Shown: positions 43,039 through 52,927 of the stretch, piece after piece | How positions within the stretch are numbered: position 1 is the stretch's first letter | How the letters are laid out: the number at the start of each line of letters is the position of its first letter | DNA from: Corticimicrobacter populi | GTDB lineage: Bacteria; Pseudomonadota; Gammaproteobacteria; Burkholderiales; Burkholderiaceae_B | Direction: 5' to 3' | Assembly (NCBI RefSeq): GCF_003123725.1 | Contig: NZ_QETA01000007.1 | Location: 1-64,000, forward strand | Length of the DNA stretch: 64,000 nt | Translations under genes and position numbers: made by a program | The notes under the pieces: generated by a model | The model's database searches: none | Told to the model about the DNA's origin: nothing | Seen by the model: the letters and a program-made list of their open reading frames with translations, nothing else

Positions 43039-44845
43039 AAATATCCCGCCGCATCCGCTCCTGACGCGCCTCGGCCTCGGCCGCCAGAGCCGCCTGGCGC
43101 TGCGTCTCGGCCTGATCCAGTGCGGCCTGACCGCTGACCAGGGAGCCGGTGCTGGACCACATCGACACCGCCACTGGCCGCAACGCCGGCTGCTGCGCAA
43201 CCGATGAGACAACCGGTGCGGCTGCAACAGCCTGCGCGGTCTGCGCCACAGGTGTGGCGGCCTCGACTGGCACGGCCTGCTGGATCAGGCTGGACTCGGC
43301 CATCAGGCGTGGCACCTGCAGCCCCCCCATATCAATGACGCGACCGTTGTCGGCCACCGCCGCCGCCAGACCAGCCACGCTGTCATCGGCCACAGTCTGT
43401 GGCAACGGATCGATGCCGGCCGCCTGGTGGATGGCACTCATGGCATTCTGCAGATCTGCATAGCTCAAGTCACGGGCCCGAGTGGCCAACACGGTTTCCA
43501 CTCGCGTGCGGATGGTTTCAAGCACGGTCTGGGCATCACTGCGCAGGGCACCTTCGGTCTGCTGCAGAATGGCCCGCTGGATGCGATCCAGCTCTTTCGA
43601 GCGCTCAAACACACTGGCAGCACGCTGGAATTCCAGGTACGACACATTCACCTGGGTCAGCACGGCCATGCGCAATGCCTGGCGACGCAATTGCGCAACC
43701 GCTTCGCGGGTATCTCCGGCCTTGCTGATGGCCGGCCACGACAGGACATTGAACAGATTCCAGCTGACCTGCATGCCGGCATCCGCCCAGTTGTTGTTGA
43801 CCAGATACTTGTTGCTGTCGTAGTTCAGGCCACCGAACAGCGATACGCCCGGCAACAGCCGCAGCAGCGACATGCGTGTTTCCAGCACGGCGTTGCGCGC
43901 CAGGTAGGCCTCTTCGCGGATCTCGGGACGACGCACCATCGACAGGGTTTCAAGGTCCTCGAGGCCATAGGCCAGGCGTGGCACTTCGAGGCTGGCGGCC
44001 GCAGGCACCACCAGATCATATTGCGATGCCGGCGGCAGATTCATCAGCGATGCCAGGCGCGATTTGGCCAATGCCAGGTCGCTCTCCAGCGCCTCGACCT
44101 GACGCACCATGCCCAACAGGTCACGCTGGTACTTAAGTGCATTGATCGGTGCCAGCAGACGTTGGCGTTCAGTCTCGCGCGCCTGCGACAGCGCCGTGCG
44201 CGCCTCGCCCAGGATGGAGGACACTTCGTTCTTGAGGCGCTCGGCAGTCACGGCATTCCAGTACGCTGTCCGCACCTCGCGAATGATGTCCGCCACGACT
44301 CGGCGGCGACGCTCTTCGGAAGCGAGGATCTTGTTGGCCTGGGCCTTGGCACCGAAATAGCTCAAGCCGAAATCAAGCACATTCCAGGACAGTTGCAGGT
44401 CGGCGTTGCGGATATTCCGTTCCTGGCTGGTGGAGGGTTCCAGCGACTCGCGCCCACTTTCCACCGAATAGCTCGACGACGCGTACGTGTTGTCTCGTGT
44501 CTTGAACCCAGCACGTGCCGTCAGCTTGGGCAGCATATCGAGCCCTTGCACATCGGCCAGGTTGTCTTCCAGCGCACGTTCCATCAGCATCAGGCGATGT
44601 TGCAGGTTGTACTTGACGGCACGGGCGATGGCCTCTTCCAGCGTGATGGCCTGTGTAACCGGCTCCTGTTGTGCGTACATGGCCTCGCGATCAGCCAGGG
44701 CCAGCACGAACTGCTCTTCCTCGGCCAGCGGCTGAGGGGTAATGGCGCAACCGGCCAGCGCGGCAGCGAGGATGGTCAGGCTACCCAGGCGCACGAAGCG
44801 CTGGCGAGCGACCGAGATCTTGTCATTGTGATGCTTGTTGGACAC
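43028..44845 (-). CDS. TolC-family outer-membrane lipoprotein channel
   Basis: A 605-residue outer-membrane efflux protein. A GTG start at 44845 is chosen because AAGGAAG lies eight bases before it and it yields a lipoprotein signal with lipobox LAGC (Cys33). The TolC repeats follow: LEEAIARAVKYNLQHRLM, WNVLDFGLSYFGAKAQ and a second copy with WNLFNVLSWPAISKAG. After the second repeat there is a long extra tail (about 115 residues, Ala/Gln/Val-rich, ending in a helix with QAALAAEAEARQERMRRD) that standard TolC proteins lack. It is 102 bases downstream of the giant surface protein gene and is most likely its outer-membrane exit. Confidence 0.87.
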   Translation of the reverse strand: MSNKHHNDKISVARQRFVRLGSLTILAAALAGCAITPQPLAEEEQFVLALADREAMYAQQEPVTQAITLEEAIARAVKYNLQHRLMLMERALEDNLADVQGLDMLPKLTARAGFKTRDNTYASSSYSVESGRESLEPSTSQERNIRNADLQLSWNVLDFGLSYFGAKAQANKILASEERRRRVVADIIREVRTAYWNAVTAERLKNEVSSILGEARTALSQARETERQRLLAPINALKYQRDLLGMVRQVEALESDLALAKSRLASLMNLPPASQYDLVVPAAASLEVPRLAYGLEDLETLSMVRRPEIREEAYLARNAVLETRMSLLRLLPGVSLFGGLNYDSNKYLVNNNWADAGMQVSWNLFNVLSWPAISKAGDTREAVAQLRRQALRMAVLTQVNVSYLEFQRAASVFERSKELDRIQRAILQQTEGALRSDAQTVLETIRTRVETVLATRARDLSYADLQNAMSAIHQAAGIDPLPQTVADDSVAGLAAAVADNGRVIDMGGLQVPRLMAESSLIQQAVPVEAATPVAQTAQAVAAAPVVSSVAQQPALRPVAVSMWSSTGSLVSGQAALDQAETQRQAALAAEAEARQERMRRDIYAR

Positions 44846-44947
44846 GTCTGTTCTTCCTTCTTTCAAAATCCCAAATGGCAACCGCGCGCCATGCCGCAGC
44901 CAGCAGGAGCGAGCCCCTTGCTGCGACATGATTGCGGCACATGATCG

Positions 44948-47900
44948 TTATGCAGCAGCCCGTTCGCCTGCGGGCCGTTCTTCCTGTTGCGGCGCGGCTC
45001 CCAGCAGGCCAAGCAGGCGCTGGGCATCCTGTACGAGGCTGGGCGCAGCCTGCATCCGAATTTGGTCGCTGACCGCCACCTTGGCCCCTGGCTGCAAGTC
45101 CTCGGTCAGTGCGACCACAGCCTCCTGACGGCCCGCTGCGGCAACATCGGCAGCCGATTCCGGCACGTTCAGAACGACCGGCACCTGCACGGCACGGCCA
45201 TCCTGTGTCTGCGCCACCAGCACCAGATCCCATTGGCCGCTGCTGCCGGTTGCGATGATCCGGCCGGTACGCGCATCCAGGCGGATTCCCTCCGGCAACG
45301 GGCTGCCATCGGCCTGCACCAGCACCACGGAAACCACGGCCTGACGGCCGGAGAACAGGCCATCGGGCAACTGGTACTGGTAGTGGCCCTGGATCGCATC
45401 CCACTGTGCCGTACCACGCACAGTCTCACGGGTCGCGTGCAACGTGCCACCACCATGGTCGGCCAGGCTGGTTGCTGCCGGACGCTCGATTCGACGCTGT
45501 TCCAGTTCACGTTCCCACTCGGAGCGCGGCGTATCGGTCAGGTAGAAAGGCAGGCCGCGCAACCCCGGATCGGCAGACAGGCCCGCCATGGTCAACGACG
45601 AATAGCCCAGCGGTCGACCGCCGATGCCGGGCACCCCAGCCCAGGCCTCAGCCAGGATCTGGTGACGCTGGGCAGTGTCGGTCTGCCAGATACCGGCATA
45701 GGGCGACGTCAACGAGCCTGATGAGGCCGAAACATCACGCGACAGGGCATGGTCGGGCTGAAGCTGGGACAGGGTCGCGCCATCCATCAGGCTATTGACT
45801 TGCAGGGCAAGCGTCACACTGCTGCTGGCACCGTGTATGTCAGTCGCCGTGATAACCACGGTATGGCTGCCAATCGCTGTGGCGGCTGGCGTACCCGAGA
45901 TCGTGCCGGTCGCGGCATCGAATGTCAGTCCGGCCGGCAAACCTGTCACGGACAGGCTGAACGCATCGCCTTCCGGGTCGGAAAACAGATTGGTCGGCAA
46001 CGTATACGAAAATTCCTGCTGGACCTCTGCCTGCACACCGCCCAGTTGCCCGCTGGCCTGCGGCGCATCATTGACCGCCACCAGCGTGATCGAGGACTCG
46101 ACCCCGGACAGTTGCACCGTATCCGAACCACCGCCAGCCGTACTACCGCTGTCACGCACGGACACCAGGGCAATCACGCGTGGCTGGCTCACGCTCGGGT
46201 TGTCACTGGTGCTGGCATAGCGGATCCCTTCCAGCAGCCCTTCGGCCTGTGCCGCCGGCAAGCCGGAGGCTGCAGCCGTCAGCGTCAGGCGCAGGCTGGT
46301 GCCATCCTGCAAGATGGCATACGCATGCCCACCCGCCGTCAGCCCCGAAGCCCCGGCGCGCAGCACGATGGTCGTGCCGTCGATGACCAGCGTTTCATGG
46401 CCAATGTCCACGACATTGTCCAGGCGCAGGACGATCTGCGTGACGGTTTCAGAGGCACCGCGAACATCGATCGCAACATCATCAAACACGACCACCGCGC
46501 TACCATTCTCGATGTACTCCAGATTGCTGCCTGGCACCACCGTCACCACGGGCGGTACATTCGCCACATCCAGGCTGACTGTGCGCGACGCCGATGCTCC
46601 GCTCGGATCCGTGACCTTGAGAACGAATTCGAACCGGCCGGCTACGGACAGCACGCCGACGATCCTGCCAGTTGCGGGATCGAACGACAGACCGGCAGGC
46701 AGCCCTTCCACATCCAGCGTCAGGGCATCGTTGTTGGCATCCGAGAACAGCTCGGATACCGCAGGCAAGGCATAGTCGAAAGCTGCCCCCACTGCGACCG
46801 GAGGCACATTCACCGTCCCGGCAACCGGAACAGGCTCGGCATTTGCCTCGATAGCCCAGGCAAAGTCCCGCGTTGCCGACATATTGCCCTTGTCGGTTAC
46901 CGTGATCCGCAACACCCCACTCCACGGAGCATCAGGCATCCCGGACAATGTCCGGGTATCAGGATCGAACGTCACGCCTGGAGGCAGATTGTCGATCTCC
47001 CATGCCAGCCGGTCGCCATCCGCATCATTGAACAGCGATTCGGGCAATACGATCGGAGGATAGTCACGACCGACGATGCGCGTCGGCAACGCGTAATCAT
47101 CCGTGCCCGGCAGTGGCACGGCATTGATGGCAACCGACACTTCCAGCTCGGTGAATAGGTCGCTATCATTGAACTGGACGCGCAACACCACCGAACCTGA
47201 TGTCTCGGTACCCTGCCAGGCATAATCGATCTGCCGCAATACGGCATTGGCCTGCACGGTGGTCACGGCATCACCGAAACGGACCTCCAGCGTATCCCCC
47301 TCCTGCTCGAAGGTCGCAATCACCTTGCCATCCAGCCTGATCTCGTTGCCGACCAGCTCATAGCCATCCTTGCCGGCAAAACCGAACAGACTGCCGGCAT
47401 CGCCCGTCACCTTGAGGAAGGCACCGGCATAGTTACCCTGGCCATTACCCGCGGCATCCAGCTCGACATCAGAGATACGCAGCGCCGGGAAGACAGCGAT
47501 GGGTTCCCCGCCCGTTGTATAGACAGGTGCCGGGACATCCGGCGCACGCAGTACATGCAGCTTGTCCCCCACGACAACAATACCGCCATCCTTGATCGGC
47601 AGGATATGGCCAACGTTGCCCAGATCAGTCAGCGAATCAGACAGGCCACCATTCTCTACTGCGTAGCGCTTGAACGAGCCATCGGCCAGCGTCACGAACA
47701 GGGCCCTGCCATGATCTGTCAGTGCAATATCCCTGACATCCGCATCGACAGCCAGCGTATGTTGATGCGTCAGCGCTCCTTTCTCGATGTCCAGACTGAA
47801 GACATCAATCTGCCGATCGCTGGAAATCAGGATGGTCCGACCATCGGCACTGACTGAAAGATGCTTCAGCCCCCCCAGGGACAACGCTTTGCCTGCCGCA

Positions 47901-50900
47901 TCGGTTTCGGTGTTGGCGGCATAGGTAAGCAGGGAAATGCCTCCTTCGGCATCGCGCTGGTAAACAATCAGGGCCGGCTTGCCATATGACCCTGACGGAC
48001 TCGTCACCACGTAGACCAGATCGCCTTTGCTGACAACCTCCGTCGGACTCCACAGATATGGCGCATTGAACATGCTCCCTTCATGCTTACCCACCCATTG
48101 CAACTCACCGCTCTGAATGTCCCGACTAAACTCGAGCAAAGCGTAGGAATTCGTCAGATAAAGACTTTCCCCATCCTCTGACAGAGTCAGGCCCTGCATG
48201 CTGTATAGCGAACTGCCATGCACAGCATAATCATCGACGATGGTTTCCTCATGCGTCAGCTTGCCATCGGCATCGCTCGAAAAACGCAGAATCGCATTGC
48301 CACTCCCCGCCAGCGCATACACACTGCTGCCGTCTCCGGACAGCACCAGTTGTTTGATCGTTTCCTGCGCGGCAAAAGTCTCGACATGCGTCAACCGCCC
48401 CGAGTCCAGATTGCGGCTGAACAAGGCAATCGCCCCTTGGTCATCAACAACATAGACACGGTCTCCGGCCGTCGACACCGTACTGAATACAGGCTTCGAA
48501 AAACCATCCAGGCCATCCAGTACCTGCAGGCTGCTCAAGTCACCCAGCGACAGCACTGGATCGACCACCATCACCGGTTTGTCATTGACGGCCTCGATCT
48601 GGATCGACAGGGCCAGCACCTCGGAGACCAGGCCACGCTGGTCGGCCAGCGTGATTGCCACTGCCACGCTGGCGGCCGGCACGTCACTGCTGTTGGCATA
48701 GGTAATCTGCCGCAGCGTATTCTGCACATCGACCGAAGTCGGTTTGACCCCTGCACCATCGCTGAAACGGATCGTCAGCACGCCATCCTGGTTGGTCAGC
48801 GTACCGATCGCCTTGCCCGCCTTCAGCAGCGTATTACCATTCACGGACAGATCATGGCCTGCCTGGAAGCCGAGCGCATCGGCTGTACTCTTGCCCTCAC
48901 CCAGTCGGATCGTCAGCACCGCGCCGTCATAATTGCCCAGCCCTCCATTGAAGGCATCCATCTGGGTGTCTTGCAGGGTCGCGCCCGGGGCAAGCGGGAC
49001 CGGGGCTGCCTGTTCCCGATACTCGACGTCGGCCCCATTGTCCAGAACTGGAGCTGTATTCGTTCCCTGTGCTGCATTCAGGGTCACGACCGCCTTGCTG
49101 GCAGCCTCTCCTTCATCGTTCCTCAGATTCTTGCCATCGGCATCCGTCTCGAAGCCGCCGTTATCCTTGATTCTTAACGTAAAGGTACGATCACCGCTCG
49201 GGTTTTCTCCGCCATTGCTGTAGGCCAGCCCATTCACGACCTGCGCAGCCGCTTCGGCGGAACTGCCTGTTACATAGACGATCACAGTCGTCGTGCCTGC
49301 TGTTCTGTCCAGGGTCACCATGTACGTTCGACCGGTGCCGGTCGTGGCGGTACCGCTGGTTGCCTTGTCCAGGGGAATCTTGCCCCCTCCATCGACGATC
49401 AGGACCCCGTTTTCATCAATGGCGTCTATCTTCAGGATGATTTGCCAGATTGTCTGACCGGCCTCGACCGTATCGATCTGCGTATTCTCGAACAGCTTGA
49501 CCGGCTCACCTTCAGCATAGAAATCAGTCTGGACGGCATCGGTGCTGACGACAGGCGGGTTGTTAACCCCTTGCAACGCAACGTCGAGCGACAATTCGGC
49601 CAGGTTCTGGCTACCATCGTTCAACGTGATCTTGAAATTGGCAGCACTGCCATCCTTGGTTGGATCGTTGCTGCGGTTTTCGTAGACGATGCGGCGCAGG
49701 GCATTTTGTGCATCCTGACGGCTGATATCAGCAGTGAACGTCATCGTCAACACACCACCCGACACCGTAAACGAAGCCACCTGGACTCCATTGAGCAACA
49801 CAGTGTTGTTATTGAATGTCCAGCCATCTCCAGTCTTGAAACTGAAGGCATCATGGGTGCCCTTACCAGTATCCATGCGCTCGACGGCAATACTGGCATT
49901 GCGGTAGTTATCGGCGGCATCCAGCTGAGGATCGGCCAGCGTCCCCCCCGGCAGCAGCGCCACTGGATCTGTCCCTTCGCGATACTGGATATCCTCGGGC
50001 TTCAATTGCACAAGCAGCAGTTTCTCGCTGTACTCATCGCCCTTGGCCAGATACAGCTGAGTGCCATCTTCGCTCAGCGTGGCACCGCGCAATGACCTCA
50101 GCCCCTCACCCAGTGCGTCGTAAGTCCGCTTCATGGTGGGGATGCCGTCGCTGCCAATGGCATACAGATCCACACCGTTGTCTCGGATAGCGATCAATGC
50201 AGACCCATCAGTCGTGGCAATCAGGTCGATGATGCCGCTTTGCCTGCTGCCCACCGTGGTCGTACCCAATTCGGAGAGCACACCGGTCGTGGCATTGATG
50301 GACAATGCACGCAACACGTTGTTGCCGCTATCGAATGCATACAGTCTGGTGCCATCCGGAGACAGCGTCAGGGTCGAGGTGAAGTATTGGGAATCAGCAC
50401 CATGGTCAAGTCCCTGTGCCGCAGCCACAAACGTCAACTGGCCATCCGTACCGATCCGGAACACGCTGGCCAGCGTATTGCCGCCGGATGTGCCGACAAA
50501 CAGGTAATTGCCATCGTTCGAGCGGATCAGCGCATTGGCACCATCCAGTTGGATACCGGTTTCGCCCGCATCGGAATATTGATGAGCCACGCGCCAGGCG
50601 GTGCTGCCGGAATTCCGCTCGAAAACCAGCAGGCTGCCATCGTCGGAGGTGGCATAGAGACGGTTCTGGCCGTGCTGCACGACCTGGCTGATCGTACCGT
50701 ATGAACCATCCTCCGGATTGCTTGCCAGCGTTCCCATGGATGTCAGGGCCCCCGTAGTCGCATCACGCCCAAAGAGTGCCGTACCCTGGCTACCGGTCAC
50801 AAACAGCATGCTGCCATCGGCAGATGCCTGGATCTGCTCTGCACCGGCCAGCGCCGCAATGGCATCGTTACCAATGCTCCACGCTCTGCTCAGGTCACCC

Positions 50901-51292
50901 GAACCATCTGGCTGCAGGACATGCAGTTTGCCATTCATGACATAACCGCCTGTCCCGGAAGCCTCATCCCACACAAAATCTTCCGTCACCGTCACTACAT
51001 AGATCTGACCATCCACCCGAACGATATCCTTGACGCCCTTGAAGAGGCTCTCCCACGACACATCCGGGCTGGATATCTCGATCCGCTCGACCAGGCTCAT
51101 GGCCCCGGGCTCGGCACCGATCATGGGCTTTTCAACAACATCGGCGGCTACCGCAACATCCGCCTGGGCGGTATCCGTTGCATCGGCTACCTCCACCGCC
51201 GTTGCCACGGCGGCCGCATCGAACATCATGCGTGCCTCCAAAGCAAGCTGCAATGGGCTGCTGCGCCCCATTTTCACCGTCGTTCGAGCCAT
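44948..51292 (-). CDS. Giant surface/adhesin-like protein with LExRxxFDAA N-terminal motif
   Basis: A 2114-residue secreted-type protein. No Sec signal is present; instead residues 18-27 read LEARMMFDAA, close to the LEPR-XLL motif at the start of many huge bacterial surface proteins. After it come a beta-propeller-like region (about 60-430), cadherin/VCBS-like repeats (430-930, with YREGTDPVALLPGG and related), a second propeller (930-1250) and Ig-like putative repeats marked by LPPGVTFDPDTRTLSGMP and three similar copies. The last 250 residues are unlike RTX tails: no GGxGxD repeats. The neighbouring TolC, HlyD and PqqD-M50-HlyD genes probably export it, with the N-terminal motif as the signal. 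Likely role is adhesion or biofilm. Confidence 0.82.
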   Translation of the reverse strand: MARTTVKMGRSSPLQLALEARMMFDAAAVATAVEVADATDTAQADVAVAADVVEKPMIGAEPGAMSLVERIEISSPDVSWESLFKGVKDIVRVDGQIYVVTVTEDFVWDEASGTGGYVMNGKLHVLQPDGSGDLSRAWSIGNDAIAALAGAEQIQASADGSMLFVTGSQGTALFGRDATTGALTSMGTLASNPEDGSYGTISQVVQHGQNRLYATSDDGSLLVFERNSGSTAWRVAHQYSDAGETGIQLDGANALIRSNDGNYLFVGTSGGNTLASVFRIGTDGQLTFVAAAQGLDHGADSQYFTSTLTLSPDGTRLYAFDSGNNVLRALSINATTGVLSELGTTTVGSRQSGIIDLIATTDGSALIAIRDNGVDLYAIGSDGIPTMKRTYDALGEGLRSLRGATLSEDGTQLYLAKGDEYSEKLLLVQLKPEDIQYREGTDPVALLPGGTLADPQLDAADNYRNASIAVERMDTGKGTHDAFSFKTGDGWTFNNNTVLLNGVQVASFTVSGGVLTMTFTADISRQDAQNALRRIVYENRSNDPTKDGSAANFKITLNDGSQNLAELSLDVALQGVNNPPVVSTDAVQTDFYAEGEPVKLFENTQIDTVEAGQTIWQIILKIDAIDENGVLIVDGGGKIPLDKATSGTATTGTGRTYMVTLDRTAGTTTVIVYVTGSSAEAAAQVVNGLAYSNGGENPSGDRTFTLRIKDNGGFETDADGKNLRNDEGEAASKAVVTLNAAQGTNTAPVLDNGADVEYREQAAPVPLAPGATLQDTQMDAFNGGLGNYDGAVLTIRLGEGKSTADALGFQAGHDLSVNGNTLLKAGKAIGTLTNQDGVLTIRFSDGAGVKPTSVDVQNTLRQITYANSSDVPAASVAVAITLADQRGLVSEVLALSIQIEAVNDKPVMVVDPVLSLGDLSSLQVLDGLDGFSKPVFSTVSTAGDRVYVVDDQGAIALFSRNLDSGRLTHVETFAAQETIKQLVLSGDGSSVYALAGSGNAILRFSSDADGKLTHEETIVDDYAVHGSSLYSMQGLTLSEDGESLYLTNSYALLEFSRDIQSGELQWVGKHEGSMFNAPYLWSPTEVVSKGDLVYVVTSPSGSYGKPALIVYQRDAEGGISLLTYAANTETDAAGKALSLGGLKHLSVSADGRTILISSDRQIDVFSLDIEKGALTHQHTLAVDADVRDIALTDHGRALFVTLADGSFKRYAVENGGLSDSLTDLGNVGHILPIKDGGIVVVGDKLHVLRAPDVPAPVYTTGGEPIAVFPALRISDVELDAAGNGQGNYAGAFLKVTGDAGSLFGFAGKDGYELVGNEIRLDGKVIATFEQEGDTLEVRFGDAVTTVQANAVLRQIDYAWQGTETSGSVVLRVQFNDSDLFTELEVSVAINAVPLPGTDDYALPTRIVGRDYPPIVLPESLFNDADGDRLAWEIDNLPPGVTFDPDTRTLSGMPDAPWSGVLRITVTDKGNMSATRDFAWAIEANAEPVPVAGTVNVPPVAVGAAFDYALPAVSELFSDANNDALTLDVEGLPAGLSFDPATGRIVGVLSVAGRFEFVLKVTDPSGASASRTVSLDVANVPPVVTVVPGSNLEYIENGSAVVVFDDVAIDVRGASETVTQIVLRLDNVVDIGHETLVIDGTTIVLRAGASGLTAGGHAYAILQDGTSLRLTLTAAASGLPAAQAEGLLEGIRYASTSDNPSVSQPRVIALVSVRDSGSTAGGGSDTVQLSGVESSITLVAVNDAPQASGQLGGVQAEVQQEFSYTLPTNLFSDPEGDAFSLSVTGLPAGLTFDAATGTISGTPAATAIGSHTVVITATDIHGASSSVTLALQVNSLMDGATLSQLQPDHALSRDVSASSGSLTSPYAGIWQTDTAQRHQILAEAWAGVPGIGGRPLGYSSLTMAGLSADPGLRGLPFYLTDTPRSEWERELEQRRIERPAATSLADHGGGTLHATRETVRGTAQWDAIQGHYQYQLPDGLFSGRQAVVSVVLVQADGSPLPEGIRLDARTGRIIATGSSGQWDLVLVAQTQDGRAVQVPVVLNVPESAADVAAAGRQEAVVALTEDLQPGAKVAVSDQIRMQAAPSLVQDAQRLLGLLGAAPQQEERPAGERAAA

Positions 51293-51357
51293 GAGAACCT
51301 CACAAAGTTATACGAATACCGTCCAGCAGGCCGCTCCAATACCGGGCTGACCAGAAC

Positions 51358-52923
51358 TCATTCAATTAAACGTACGCCGCTACTGCTTTTCTGTATTTCT
51401 TCGGCAATGGCCTTGAGCCGGTTGCGAAAGTCCGTCCTGACACTGCCGGCATTGAAAACGCTGCCCATTACATAGCTGTAACGCTTGTCACCATCGGTAC
51501 AGATTTTCAGCCCCGGCGCAACCACCTGCCCAAAGGCCGACAACATGTGATGATCAGGCTCGACCGTGCTCAACCCCAGGAAATAGGTCTTGATTCCTAC
51601 GTCGACATATTCCCGGCACAGCCCTTCGAAAGCGCTGCGGGTATTCTGTCCGGAACCCGAGTTGCCATATGGATCAAGGAACCAGTCGCCGATCAGCTTG
51701 GCAAACATGACGATATATTTGCGGTTATCACTGTTGTCCGTTTCGAAATCGAGCGGATGGACAGCATCGCCCCAGCCCGCAGCGCCTCGCATATCGGGCG
51801 ACAGCGCACGGCCGGCCCAGATCAGGCCCGGGCTGTAGCGCTGATTGAAACTGGGATGCTCAGCGTTTTCCCAGATGCTTTCCTTGATTTTGCTGCGCGA
51901 CTCTTCCAGGGGCAGGAAGCGGGCCCGAGGGCAGGCCAGGTCATCGACAATGTATTGGAAAAAATCGCTGTTGTTATTGCTGTAGACGTGTATCCGGTAC
52001 TGATACTGCCACTCGTTGGTCTGATCCAGGCGATAGTTGACCGTAAACGCCTGTGCGGCAGGGCCTCGCCACCAATAGCGCGACTCGGTCTGCCTTCTAT
52101 CGGTCAGGCAGAGCCTGTTGGTCCGTGAGTCGGGCATCAAGGGAGACGCATGAGTGGTCACGCGCGGCGTGCTGCTGTTCCATGGGAAGGTCCGGCCCAG
52201 GAAATCCACTGGCCTGGATACGATATTGGGCGGTACCCACTGGCGCAACCGGCTGAGGCGGTTTTGACCTTGCGGCGTCACGTTGACGCCATCACCATGC
52301 GGCACCACGGCAACGCGCAGATTGGCACGGGTATCGGCCGATGATCCGCCGAACAGGTCATCGACAAAGTCACTGGCGATCTCCGCCAACGCCGTACGCT
52401 CTGCGGCCGATATGGAAAAATCCCCCTCGGAAGGCAGGATAATCGCAACCTCGGTCTTGGGATTCTCCGCATAAGCTGTCGAATGCACTTCGACCGGGCC
52501 GCTCCCGGCTCCCAACAACACCGATACCGGCTGCAACTCTGCCCGCACCTTGTAGGTCCGGCCTGGCTCCTTGCGCCCCACCTCTACACGAATATCACCC
52601 AACTGGCTGGACACGACCGAATCCATGCCCAGGTTGGCGCGCACATACTCTTCGGCCAGGGCATTGAGCCGCGGAGCGCTCATGTCGGGATCCCCCATGC
52701 CATCCACGGCCACAGCCATCGCCGCAGCATCGGTCGCCCGCTTCAACTGCGCCGCCCCGGTCGTCATGCGCGTGGCATCGAACGCATAGGCCCCGGCAAC
52801 CATCACGCCGGCGATTCCCAACACCATGAAGGGTGCCATGCCGCCGCGCTCGTCACGGCCAAACACGCGCACCGACATCCATGCTTTCCCCAGATACCCG
52901 GCCATTTTGCTGAACCGCGACAT
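51358..52923 (-). CDS. tadG: TadG-like pilus assembly protein
   Basis: A 521-residue protein with one N-terminal membrane span (GGMAPFMVLGIAGVMVAGAY) after the DERGGMAPF motif shared by TadE/F/G proteins, followed by a large extracytoplasmic region. In other TadG proteins this region is a von Willebrand A-like domain with a DxSxS metal site; here the corresponding strand reads VAIILPSEGDFSIS, so the metal site appears lost. The start at 52923 leaves a four-base gap from the tadF-like gene. It closes the tad locus; the giant surface protein gene begins 65 bases further on. Confidence 0.82.
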   Translation of the reverse strand: MSRFSKMAGYLGKAWMSVRVFGRDERGGMAPFMVLGIAGVMVAGAYAFDATRMTTGAAQLKRATDAAAMAVAVDGMGDPDMSAPRLNALAEEYVRANLGMDSVVSSQLGDIRVEVGRKEPGRTYKVRAELQPVSVLLGAGSGPVEVHSTAYAENPKTEVAIILPSEGDFSISAAERTALAEIASDFVDDLFGGSSADTRANLRVAVVPHGDGVNVTPQGQNRLSRLRQWVPPNIVSRPVDFLGRTFPWNSSTPRVTTHASPLMPDSRTNRLCLTDRRQTESRYWWRGPAAQAFTVNYRLDQTNEWQYQYRIHVYSNNNSDFFQYIVDDLACPRARFLPLEESRSKIKESIWENAEHPSFNQRYSPGLIWAGRALSPDMRGAAGWGDAVHPLDFETDNSDNRKYIVMFAKLIGDWFLDPYGNSGSGQNTRSAFEGLCREYVDVGIKTYFLGLSTVEPDHHMLSAFGQVVAPGLKICTDGDKRYSYVMGSVFNAGSVRTDFRNRLKAIAEEIQKSSSGVRLIE

Positions 52924-52927
52924 GTCT

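Noticed and set aside
44948-51292. Classifying the giant protein as an RTX adhesin of a standard type I system
   Set aside because: No glycine/aspartate nonapeptide repeats, no typical C-terminal signal and no ABC exporter gene in the cluster.
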